A stretch of 5,702 nt of DNA from Candidatus Bathyarchaeota archaeon (lineage in GTDB: Archaea; Asgardarchaeota; Lokiarchaeia; Sigyniarchaeales; Sigyniarchaeaceae), in NCBI GenBank assembly GCA_014729935.1, contig WJJB01000017.1, positions 1-5,702 of the forward strand, read 5' to 3'. A model generated the notes under the pieces. That model worked only from the letters and a program-made list of their open reading frames with translations. It was not told the DNA's origin and did not search any database. Shown in pieces: positions 1-5,213 of this stretch. How positions within the stretch are numbered: position 1 is the stretch's first letter; every line of letters begins with the position of its first letter. The position numbers were made by a program, and so were the translations under genes.

Positions 1-447
1 AATTGCTTCTAGATCATCAATCCTTGAAACGACTTGCTGGTAGGGGTCGTAATTATTCATGATAGATCGTAATGCAGCAGGTTCCCTTCCTGTGTAGCTT
101 TGAGCAACAGGTTCACCAGGTTGGGAATCAATTCCTGGACAGTATACACACAGTCCAGGGCAGGGAATAGGTTTTGTCATGACTGCAATGACCGACACAC
201 CCGATAGAGTCCTTGTCTTCCGCCTTCTTAACAAGGGAAGTACCTCCTGCAATTCATCCTCGGATGCAATTTCGATGATATGCGCGTTCTTCGGCATCCT
301 GCTTAAAGAAAACTTCTTGCAGTATTTCGCCTTTAGCCGGACGAGTTTTCGCTTTGACGTCAATCCCGTTTCCAAGATCTCTTTCAAAATGGCCCTGCAG
401 GCATTTCTAAATCGTTCCTCCTCAATGGCGGCTTCATCTCCATTCAT
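1..447 (-). CDS. elp3: Elp3-family tRNA uridine-34 carboxymethyl-modifying radical SAM enzyme, N-terminal 149 residues (gene runs off the left edge)
   Basis: My reading of the minus strand gives an open frame of exactly 149 codons from ATG at 447 to the window edge. Residues 90-139 carry the Elp3 radical SAM signature: MTKPIPCPG, then CVYCPG, then QSYTGREPAALR (116-127) and NYDPYQQV (132-139). The candidate [4Fe-4S] ligands are C96, C100 and C103. Residues 1-85 fit the helical, basic N-terminal region that binds tRNA in this family. Known Elp3 proteins use SAM and acetyl-CoA to start the cm5U modification of wobble uridine; the acetyltransferase domain would lie beyond the window. About 350-400 residues are missing, judged from the usual family length. 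The start is 5 bp after the pyrK stop, with a weak AAGGG 8 nt upstream, so it is probably the third gene of a pyrD-pyrK-elp3 transcript. Odd point: the cysteine spacing is CX3CX2C, one residue shorter than the usual archaeal CPHGxCxYC. Family assignment is very secure. Confidence 0.93.
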   Translation of the reverse strand, partial: MNGDEAAIEEERFRNACRAILKEILETGLTSKRKLVRLKAKYCKKFSLSRMPKNAHIIEIASEDELQEVLPLLRRRKTRTLSGVSVIAVMTKPIPCPGLCVYCPGIDSQPGEPVAQSYTGREPAALRSIMNNYDPYQQVVSRIDDLEAI

Positions 448-452
448 GCATG

Positions 453-1298
453 CTACCCTTGGTTGGATTTCTTGGCTCCAGAAAAATCGCGTTTATATTT
501 CCCGAATTCACTGATTTCCTTAATATCTTCGCTTGAAAATACAGGTCCATCCTTGCACACCATTAAACCACCATCATCCAATCCACATAAGCCGCAAATG
601 CCAAATCCGCATCTCATCACTCGTTCCATTGAAATTTCAAGAGGTAAATCATGTTTCTGGCATAGATCGAATATCCTTTCCATCATTATTTCCGGCCCGC
701 AACAAAAAACCTTCTCGATCTTGTCCTGTTCGGCACGAAGCAGCATTTCGAGCAATTCGTGACCAAAGCATTGCTCACCGCAGGTTCCATCATCTGTTGA
801 TGTGAGGTATTTTATACCTGAATGCTGGATCGCGCCGAGTTCTTCATGATACAATAGTTGGCTTTCCGTTCTTGCGGCATTGATGACGGTAACCCTTGAT
901 TTACTTGTCAAGAAGGTATGCAAGAGCGGCTTTACTGCTGCCATACCTGTTCCACCTCCAACGATGCAGGGGTTCTTTATGGGGTCATCTAAGGTGAAAC
1001 CACGACCATATGGCCCGCGTATTCCAATTATATCCCCCTGCTCTTTATCATAAAGGGCTCTAGTTGCTTCGCCAACCATTGCGACAGTAAAGCCATATTC
1101 GTTACCTGGATTATCGATTTTAGAGATACTCATGGGGATTTCGTCGATACCGGGTATCCAAACCATGAAAAATTGACCCGGCGAGGCTTGTATGCCTTCC
1201 AGCTGGAAAAAGAATGTATTTGATAAGGGAGTTTCTTCCTTCACGCGAGAGATGCAGACACTTGTTGGTTTATTGAGTACTCGGAAAGCATCGTTCAT
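453..1298 (-). CDS. pyrK: Dihydroorotate dehydrogenase electron-transfer subunit, FAD/[2Fe-2S] protein
   Basis: A 281-residue protein of the ferredoxin-reductase-like PyrK family. An FAD-binding beta-barrel comes first, with PMSIS at 55-59 and GPYGRGF at 95-101. A nucleotide-binding half follows, with GGGTGMAAVKPLL at 114-126 and CCGPEIMM at 199-206. A C-terminal cysteine cluster (C230, C235, C238, C248; spacing 4-2-9) fits the [2Fe-2S] site. In class 1B enzymes this subunit passes electrons from the PyrD FMN through Fe-S and FAD to NAD+. The ATG at 1298 lies 3 bp after the pyrD stop and has a strong GGAGG 11 nt upstream inside the end of pyrD, so the two are surely co-transcribed. The residue before PMSIS is Ile rather than the Arg of bacterial RPxS-type motifs. 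Related archaeal NAD(P)H:acceptor subunits share this architecture, but the adjacent pyrD makes PyrK the best name. Confidence 0.93.
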   Translation of the reverse strand: MNDAFRVLNKPTSVCISRVKEETPLSNTFFFQLEGIQASPGQFFMVWIPGIDEIPMSISKIDNPGNEYGFTVAMVGEATRALYDKEQGDIIGIRGPYGRGFTLDDPIKNPCIVGGGTGMAAVKPLLHTFLTSKSRVTVINAARTESQLLYHEELGAIQHSGIKYLTSTDDGTCGEQCFGHELLEMLLRAEQDKIEKVFCCGPEIMMERIFDLCQKHDLPLEISMERVMRCGFGICGLCGLDDGGLMVCKDGPVFSSEDIKEISEFGKYKRDFSGAKKSNQG

Positions 1299-1301
1299 GG
1301 T

Positions 1302-2246
1302 TCAAACAACCTCCTCGTGGGCTTTTCCAATGATCTTACCAATGCTGGGGATGGAATATTGGTTGCAGTATGCTATCAAGCCGTGTTTAATGGAATCCAC
1401 AATTTCCCACCCATGCATAAACACAGTTCCCAATTGAACGGCGCTAGCTCCTGCTAGCATGAACTCTACCACGTCTTCTGCAGAGAAAATCCCACCACAT
1501 CCTATCACGGGTATCGAGAGTGCTTTGTATAGATCGAATACCGCCTTTACCGCCATTGGCTTAATGCTTTTGCCAGAAACACCACCAGATTGGTTGAATA
1601 AGATTGGTTTTCGTGCATGGATGTCAATCGCCATTCCTCTAATGGTATTTATTGCGACCACTGCATCGGCACCTCCATCTTCAGCAGCCATGCCAATTTC
1701 AATTAAATTTGTCACGTTTGGATTTAATTTCACGAATATCGGTATTTTTACAGAGTTCTTGACCGTGGAAACCGTGTCATGGGTAAGCTTGGCACTAGCA
1801 CCAATGCTTGATACCTTTGCGTGGGGACATGAGATATTCATCTCGATTGCATCCACTCCGGCATCCTGGGCTGCCATTGCCACTCTCTTGTATTCTTCTC
1901 CCGAGCTTCCAAAGACACTCATGATAATTGGTACACCGCTAGCTTTTGCAGCGGGAATCTCCGATACGAATTCCATGATACCGGGATTTGCCAAGCCGAC
2001 GGCATTCAAGCATGTACCAGGACCAATCTCTATCACGGATGGATTCAAATACCCGTACCTGGGTCTTGGACCTACCGATTTCGTGGTGACCCCCCCCAAA
2101 CCACTCGATGCTGCTTTCTTTAATAACGCCCCGGATGTACCTAATATCCCAGAAGCCAAGATTAAAGGATTTTGAAAGGAGATCCCGCAAAAATTCACGT
2201 GCAACAGGGAGGAAGGCACGTTTTCCGTGCTAGCTGGCAAAGACAT
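1302..2246 (-). CDS. pyrD: Dihydroorotate dehydrogenase catalytic subunit, class 1B
   Basis: A 314-residue FMN TIM-barrel enzyme that oxidises dihydroorotate to orotate, the fourth step of pyrimidine synthesis. Visible motifs are PLILASGILG (27-36), VTTKS with the FMN-contacting K56 (53-57), NAVGLANPG (81-89), NISCPH (137-142), FVKLNP (171-176), INT (199-201), GGVSGKSIKP (221-230), IGCGGI (248-253) and GASAVQLGT (266-274). C140 in NISCPH is the catalytic base position; Cys here marks class 1 rather than the Ser of class 2. With a pyrK directly downstream this is class 1B, NAD-linked and cytoplasmic. Length is normal for the family. The ATG at 2246 has no clear Shine-Dalgarno, so the mRNA may be leaderless or nearly so. 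Family similarity begins around residue 15, so a downstream GTG start at residue 10 cannot be excluded. The gene carries a run of eight G (minus strand) at 2090-2097, read through in frame. Confidence 0.95.
   Translation of the reverse strand: MSLPASTENVPSSLLHVNFCGISFQNPLILASGILGTSGALLKKAASSGLGGVTTKSVGPRPRYGYLNPSVIEIGPGTCLNAVGLANPGIMEFVSEIPAAKASGVPIIMSVFGSSGEEYKRVAMAAQDAGVDAIEMNISCPHAKVSSIGASAKLTHDTVSTVKNSVKIPIFVKLNPNVTNLIEIGMAAEDGGADAVVAINTIRGMAIDIHARKPILFNQSGGVSGKSIKPMAVKAVFDLYKALSIPVIGCGGIFSAEDVVEFMLAGASAVQLGTVFMHGWEIVDSIKHGLIAYCNQYSIPSIGKIIGKAHEEVV
1308..1316 (-). promoter_or_regulatory. Shine-Dalgarno site of pyrK
   Basis: The minus strand reads GAGGAGGTT, a near-full match to the archaeal anti-Shine-Dalgarno, with GGAGG at 1314-1310. 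It lies in the last codons of pyrD and ends about 11 nt before the pyrK ATG. It fixes the pyrK start at 1298 and implies translation from a shared mRNA. Confidence 0.8.
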
Positions 2247-2279
2247 GCTCGAATAAATCTACGTGGAGTTTACAAAAAA
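2247..2279 (-). promoter_or_regulatory. Possible pyrD promoter / leader region
   Basis: Upstream of pyrD on the minus strand, T-rich TTTTTTGTAAAC (2279-2268) sits about 27 bp before the ATG. That is where a TATA box would lie if the mRNA were leaderless, and the lack of a Shine-Dalgarno before pyrD agrees. AAGG just upstream could be a BRE. This is inferred from position and composition only. Confidence 0.35.
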
Positions 2280-2303
2280 CCTTATTGATCAGGTGAATAA
2301 GGT
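2279..2303. repeat. Perfect 8-bp inverted repeat in the pyrD/rnhB divergent region (operator or leader hairpin)
   Basis: ACCTTATT (2279-2286) and AATAAGGT (2296-2303) are exact reverse complements separated by 9 bp (GATCAGGTG). On the pyrD strand the right-hand arm runs straight into six T (2279-2274), giving the look of an intrinsic terminator 28 bp before pyrD. As DNA, its location next to a possible TATA element would suit a dimeric repressor operator. I cannot tell these two apart from sequence. Confidence 0.5.
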
Positions 2304-2355
2304 ACTTGCGTGTACATTGATCCCACGAGCAGGCACGTGACCTAACTCTGAAGTC

Positions 2356-2361
2356 GTGATC
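2356..2361 (+). promoter_or_regulatory. Shine-Dalgarno site that decides the rnhB start
   Basis: GTGATC matches the archaeal Shine-Dalgarno core GGTGATC (complement of the 16S 3' end). It lies 9 nt before ATG at 2371. The GTG within it is in frame with rnhB and could be mistaken for a start codon. Its role as a ribosome-binding site better explains a protein starting MIIGADEAGRG, as family members do. Confidence 0.6.
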
Positions 2362-2370
2362 AAGATGGTG

Positions 2371-3045
2371 ATGATAATTGGTGCCGATGAGGCAGGACGA
2401 GGACCCGTTCTCGGCCCATTGGTTATTTGCGCCGCATGTTTCGATGAATTCAATATAGATAAATTGCGTTCGTCCGGGGTGCAGGATTCAAAAAAGCTCA
2501 CCAGCAATCAAAGGGAATCCATGGTGAAAATCATCGATTCCTTTCTCGTGGATAAAGAAATTGTTGTATTTCCAGCCAAGCACATCGATAATTCAATCAC
2601 CAGTGGTACCAATTTAAACCAATTGGAAGTGGATGGTTTCATCTATGCCATTAATTCCATACTGGATCGAGGCAATATCCCCGATGTTATTTGGCTTGAT
2701 GCAGCAGACATTGATGAGAAACGATTCCAACGTAGAATTGAAGCTGGATTGGAGGTCGATGTGAAAATCATCGCGAAGCATAAATGTGATGAAACAGAGA
2801 CTTGCGTTGGAGCGGCTTCCATATTGGCAAAAATACGAAGGGATCAAATTATCAAGCAGCTATCCTCGAAATATGGAAATATTGGTTCGGGATATCCTTC
2901 GGACGTGAAAACCAGGCAATTCATAAAGGACTTCTACAAGGAATATGGTTTTTTCCCACCTTTCGTGAGAAAAACATGGAAGACAATGAGAAACCTAGAA
3001 AAAGAGTTGGATATCTTGCCACCAGGTCAAACACGCTTGTTTTAG
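2371..3045 (+). CDS. rnhB: Ribonuclease HII (archaeal type)
   Basis: Cuts the RNA strand of RNA:DNA hybrids and removes single ribonucleotides from DNA, using two metal ions. From ATG 2371 the protein is 224 residues, usual for archaeal RNase HII. The opening IGADEAGRGPVLGPLVI holds D6, E7 and the GRG substrate motif (9-11). DSKKL is at 39-43. The third acidic residue is D110 in LDAADI and the fourth is D140 in HKCDETE, matching the D-E-D-D set of archaeal enzymes. AASILAKIRRD follows. GSGYPSD carries the conserved Tyr (Y175), and VRKTWKT is the archaeal C-terminal motif. An in-frame GTG at 2356 would add five residues, but it sits inside a Shine-Dalgarno match, and archaeal relatives start a few residues before the DEAGRGP motif. 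In-frame ATG 2365 is a second alternative. The gene stands alone, divergent from pyrD and convergent with flpA. The protein ends in GQTRLF, which resembles a shortened clamp-binding tail. Confidence 0.95.
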   Translation: MIIGADEAGRGPVLGPLVICAACFDEFNIDKLRSSGVQDSKKLTSNQRESMVKIIDSFLVDKEIVVFPAKHIDNSITSGTNLNQLEVDGFIYAINSILDRGNIPDVIWLDAADIDEKRFQRRIEAGLEVDVKIIAKHKCDETETCVGAASILAKIRRDQIIKQLSSKYGNIGSGYPSDVKTRQFIKDFYKEYGFFPPFVRKTWKTMRNLEKELDILPPGQTRLF

Positions 3046-3058
3046 CAGGAAATCCTGC
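3045..3058. terminator. Small hairpin at the rnhB 3' end
   Basis: GCAGG / CCTGC pairs over an AAAT loop, starting in the last base of the rnhB stop codon. It is symmetric enough to fold on either strand of the convergent gap. No strong T run follows on either side, so terminator function is tentative. Confidence 0.35.
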
Positions 3059-3076
3059 ATTCTTCATGCCAAGAAT
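3059..3076. terminator. Second hairpin overlapping the flpA stop codon
   Basis: ATTCTT and AAGAAT are perfect 6-bp inverted arms around the loop CATGCC. The right arm enters the flpA stop codon. It follows the first hairpin directly. It could help end transcription of the two facing genes, but no T run is present. Confidence 0.3.
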
Positions 3077-3786
3077 CAATTATTCTCATGGACCCCAACT
3101 ATCATCACGTGATCGTCGGAGAACGGGGTGATATCTTTTGTTTCGGCTATCTGGCAACCCGCTCGTTCGAGTACCTTCTCTTGACGCTTGAAGATTATCC
3201 CTGGATCTTGCGACACGTCGATGGATCTTGCCTTGATGGCAATGTAAAACCATCCCCCTGGTTTCAGGAACATTCTCATGTTATCAATCAGCAATTTAGC
3301 CTGTTCGGGTTGAGCCACATCCTGGTACACGAGATCCACCAGCTCCGGTATCAAGCTTCTATATTGTCCAGGTTGCGTTGCATCTGCAAGAATTGGGATG
3401 ATATTATTCCTGTTTCCCAATCTCTGGACAAGTTCCCTGATGCTTCTAGCTGAAAACTCGATGCAATAAATTCGACCCCCGATGATGATATCTGATAGGT
3501 GGGAAACGGTGGTACCACTGGAAGCACCAAGATACAGGATGACCATGTCCTTGGTAAATTGGAACTCTTTCCCGCCTTTTTTAAGGTAAGCACACATTTT
3601 GCTCCTGTGCGGGTTCCATTCCCTGAATTCTTGCCCCTTCTCATCCTTTACGAGACGCTCACCATAGACCGATTGCCCTATATCGATGTTCTTGGTAAAA
3701 ATCACGTCGACATCATTCAACCTTCCCTGGTACACATTTTCGTGATTCTTGAATTGCTTTACGGGTATAATGGGTGACTTCTGCAT
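3076..3786 (-). CDS. flpA: Fibrillarin-like rRNA/tRNA 2'-O-methyltransferase
   Basis: The SAM-dependent methyltransferase of the archaeal C/D-box RNP; guide RNAs direct it to riboses of rRNA and tRNA. The 236-residue length is typical of archaeal fibrillarin, without the eukaryotic GAR tail. REWNPHRSKM (55-64) is the fibrillarin motif preceding the Rossmann fold. LYLGASSGTTVSHLSD (84-99) is the SAM-binding motif I. CIEFS with E110, ADATQP with D135, VYQDVAQP with D156 and AIKARSID with K185 are the remaining cofactor and catalytic motifs. The ATG at 3786 follows the nop5 stop by 6 bp, with GGAGG at 3803-3799 inside the last nop5 codons. Nop5 and fibrillarin bind each other directly, so this arrangement suits matched production. 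Nothing looks truncated. Assignment is certain at family level. Confidence 0.97.
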   Translation of the reverse strand: MQKSPIIPVKQFKNHENVYQGRLNDVDVIFTKNIDIGQSVYGERLVKDEKGQEFREWNPHRSKMCAYLKKGGKEFQFTKDMVILYLGASSGTTVSHLSDIIIGGRIYCIEFSARSIRELVQRLGNRNNIIPILADATQPGQYRSLIPELVDLVYQDVAQPEQAKLLIDNMRMFLKPGGWFYIAIKARSIDVSQDPGIIFKRQEKVLERAGCQIAETKDITPFSDDHVMIVGVHENN

Positions 3787-3792
3787 GGTGGC

Positions 3793-5088
3793 TCATTTCC
3801 TCCGATTTTGCCGAGAATGACTTGGTTTCCTAGACTTCCCATGATAATTCCTTGATTTGGTTGAACGATGTTTGCTGGAATGCCTTCCCTTGTGACTTGA
3901 TTTCTTTTTCTTCGGTGGTTTGGGATACTTTCTTTGTATTTCCTGCAATTTTTCATCGATTTCATTCAAGAGGTCATCTGCAATGTAGCGCTTGGTGGTA
4001 CTATCTACTTTCACCGCGATGGAAAGCTTTCCTGCCAGGAGTCGTGCCACCTTCCCCCTTTGCCAGTATTGTGCATTCCTAATGTAGCTAGATTGGAAGA
4101 TAATGCCATGCTTTGGAGGATCACCATGTGTTTTTATTGCCTTGAAAAGCGCTTTCTCGGCTCCAAGCACTTGAATGGTCGAGCTTGGCTTCTTTGCCAA
4201 GGTCTCCAATCCACCTGCCAAGCAGATGAGCCTTGCTCCAAGAATAGGATTGATTATCTTCGACATGTTAGGACATAACTGTTCCATCAAGGAGTCCACA
4301 TAACTTTCCAACTGTTCCCTCACTTTGTACATTTGCAATGCGGCTCTTGCAAACTCCTGTAACACGTGAATATCATAGGGACTCAATTCACCCCCCATGG
4401 AGTCACCCGCACGTTGCATGATGCGCTCGACCAGCGGTTCTTGGATGGGCCTGAGTTCAACAAGTTTTTCGGGTGTAAAATCCTGCCGTCTGCCGATCTC
4501 GGTTATCATTTCAAGGAAAAACTGGTGATCTGATATAAGTCTATCAGTAAGCTCAGGAAAATGGTGCCCGTACCATTCTCGGATTCGCTCAGAATAAATA
4601 TTGGTGCTTTTATCGATATCATCAATTGAGTTAACTGCTTGCATTATCAGCTTGTCATGTTGCTCTGACGTGGACCGAATCTGTAACTTAGTGAGTTCCA
4701 AATTAACCTCACGATTTAGCGAGTGAAATTCTGCCAGATCTATGGTGTTACCTAAAGCTCGCAAGAATGTTACAAGATCATGCCTGAATGGGGTTAACAC
4801 GCTTGAGTTTTCAATCAATACCGCCCGAGCCCCCTTCTTGGCTTCCAAGAAATGAAATATTCCCGGATCATCGGTTTCCCAAGATTCCATTTTATCTTCT
4901 GAATGAAGGCGTAGTTCCAATCCATCCATGAATTCTTCAACGCGGTCATTGGTAATACCGGTCTTGATATCAAGAAAAATCTTGGCTATTTCGTTTGGAT
5001 CGGGTGGAAATTCATGGATCTTGAGTATTTCACCCTTTTCATCGAACGCGATAATTCCAAGAATACTCGGCATGATTGTTACTGTCAT
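3793..5088 (-). CDS. nop5: C/D-box RNP core protein Nop5 (Nop56/Nop58 family)
   Basis: A 431-residue scaffold of the C/D-box 2'-O-methylation complex. It holds fibrillarin through its N-terminal domain, dimerises through a coiled coil and binds the guide RNA with L7Ae through its NOP domain. Residues 1-120 fit the fibrillarin-binding domain (GIIAFDEKGEIL near the start). About 130-270 is the helical NOSIC/coiled-coil region. The NOP domain is clear: NPILGARLICLAGGLETLAK (280-299), then PSSTIQVLGAEKALF (301-315), HGDPPKHGIIFQ (321-332) and GKVARLLAGKLSIA (345-358). From about 387 to 431 the tail has 12 Lys, 7 Arg, 9 Ser and 5 His and no Asp or Glu, like the basic tails of eukaryotic Nop56/58. 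ATG 5088 is chosen as the longest frame, but M6 (ATG 5073) is possible because similarity begins near there. No strong Shine-Dalgarno is present. A TATA-like element lies about 40 bp upstream. First gene of the nop5-flpA pair. Confidence 0.96.
   Translation of the reverse strand: MTVTIMPSILGIIAFDEKGEILKIHEFPPDPNEIAKIFLDIKTGITNDRVEEFMDGLELRLHSEDKMESWETDDPGIFHFLEAKKGARAVLIENSSVLTPFRHDLVTFLRALGNTIDLAEFHSLNREVNLELTKLQIRSTSEQHDKLIMQAVNSIDDIDKSTNIYSERIREWYGHHFPELTDRLISDHQFFLEMITEIGRRQDFTPEKLVELRPIQEPLVERIMQRAGDSMGGELSPYDIHVLQEFARAALQMYKVREQLESYVDSLMEQLCPNMSKIINPILGARLICLAGGLETLAKKPSSTIQVLGAEKALFKAIKTHGDPPKHGIIFQSSYIRNAQYWQRGKVARLLAGKLSIAVKVDSTTKRYIADDLLNEIDEKLQEIQRKYPKPPKKKKSSHKGRHSSKHRSTKSRNYHGKSRKPSHSRQNRRK
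3799..3803 (-). promoter_or_regulatory. Shine-Dalgarno site of flpA
   Basis: GGAGG on the minus strand spans the last two Arg codons of nop5 and ends 12 nt before the flpA ATG at 3786. The spacing is slightly long but supports this start and coupling to nop5 translation. Confidence 0.65.
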
Positions 5089-5124
5089 GGCGTATCAAAT
5101 CTTATTCCATGTATGTCTGTCCAC

Positions 5125-5137
5125 ATTTTAAATTCCT
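5125..5137 (-). promoter_or_regulatory. Candidate TATA/BRE promoter of the nop5-flpA pair
   Basis: The minus strand reads AAGGA followed by TTTAAAAT, an archaeal BRE plus TATA-like box centred about 40 bp before the nop5 ATG. Transcription would start near 5102, leaving a short leader of about 14 nt. The position suits a promoter, but nothing else confirms it. Confidence 0.45.
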
Positions 5138-5149
5138 TGGTGGCATAAT

Positions 5150-5179
5150 AATTTTCCCAAAGGTAGATTTGGAAAAATT
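5150..5179. repeat. Imperfect 12-bp inverted repeat between the orphan gene and nop5
   Basis: AATTTTCCCAAA (5150-5161) and TTTGGAAAAATT (5168-5179) pair with one mismatch around the loop GGTAGA. In minus-strand RNA the mismatch is a U-G wobble, so a 12-bp hairpin can form about 35 nt after the stop of the right-hand gene. A-rich rather than T-rich sequence follows on that strand. It may be a 3'-end hairpin or an operator upstream of the nop5 promoter. Confidence 0.45.
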
Positions 5180-5213
5180 CCATCACGATTCAGGGATAAT
5201 AAAGGGAGGATAA

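Noticed and set aside
179..514. A 111-codon plus-strand frame at the left end
   Set aside because: It is antisense to elp3 and the end of pyrK; the minus strand gives clear Elp3 motifs.
1459..2175. A 238-codon open frame on the plus strand opposite pyrD
   Set aside because: It lies wholly antisense to a well-conserved dihydroorotate dehydrogenase, has no recognisable motif and simply reflects codon bias of pyrD.
2368..2374. GTGATGA, a match to a C box of a C/D-box guide RNA
   Set aside because: It sits at the start of rnhB and I find no CTGA D box at suitable spacing downstream.
3480..3496. ATGATGA followed closely by CTGA on the plus strand
   Set aside because: Only 3 nt separate the two boxes, far too short for a guide RNA, and the site is inside flpA on the opposite strand.
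5180..5195. CTGA and GTGATGG on the minus strand in the intergenic region before nop5
   Set aside because: The boxes are in the wrong order (D before C) and the C box has a mismatch; no D box follows.
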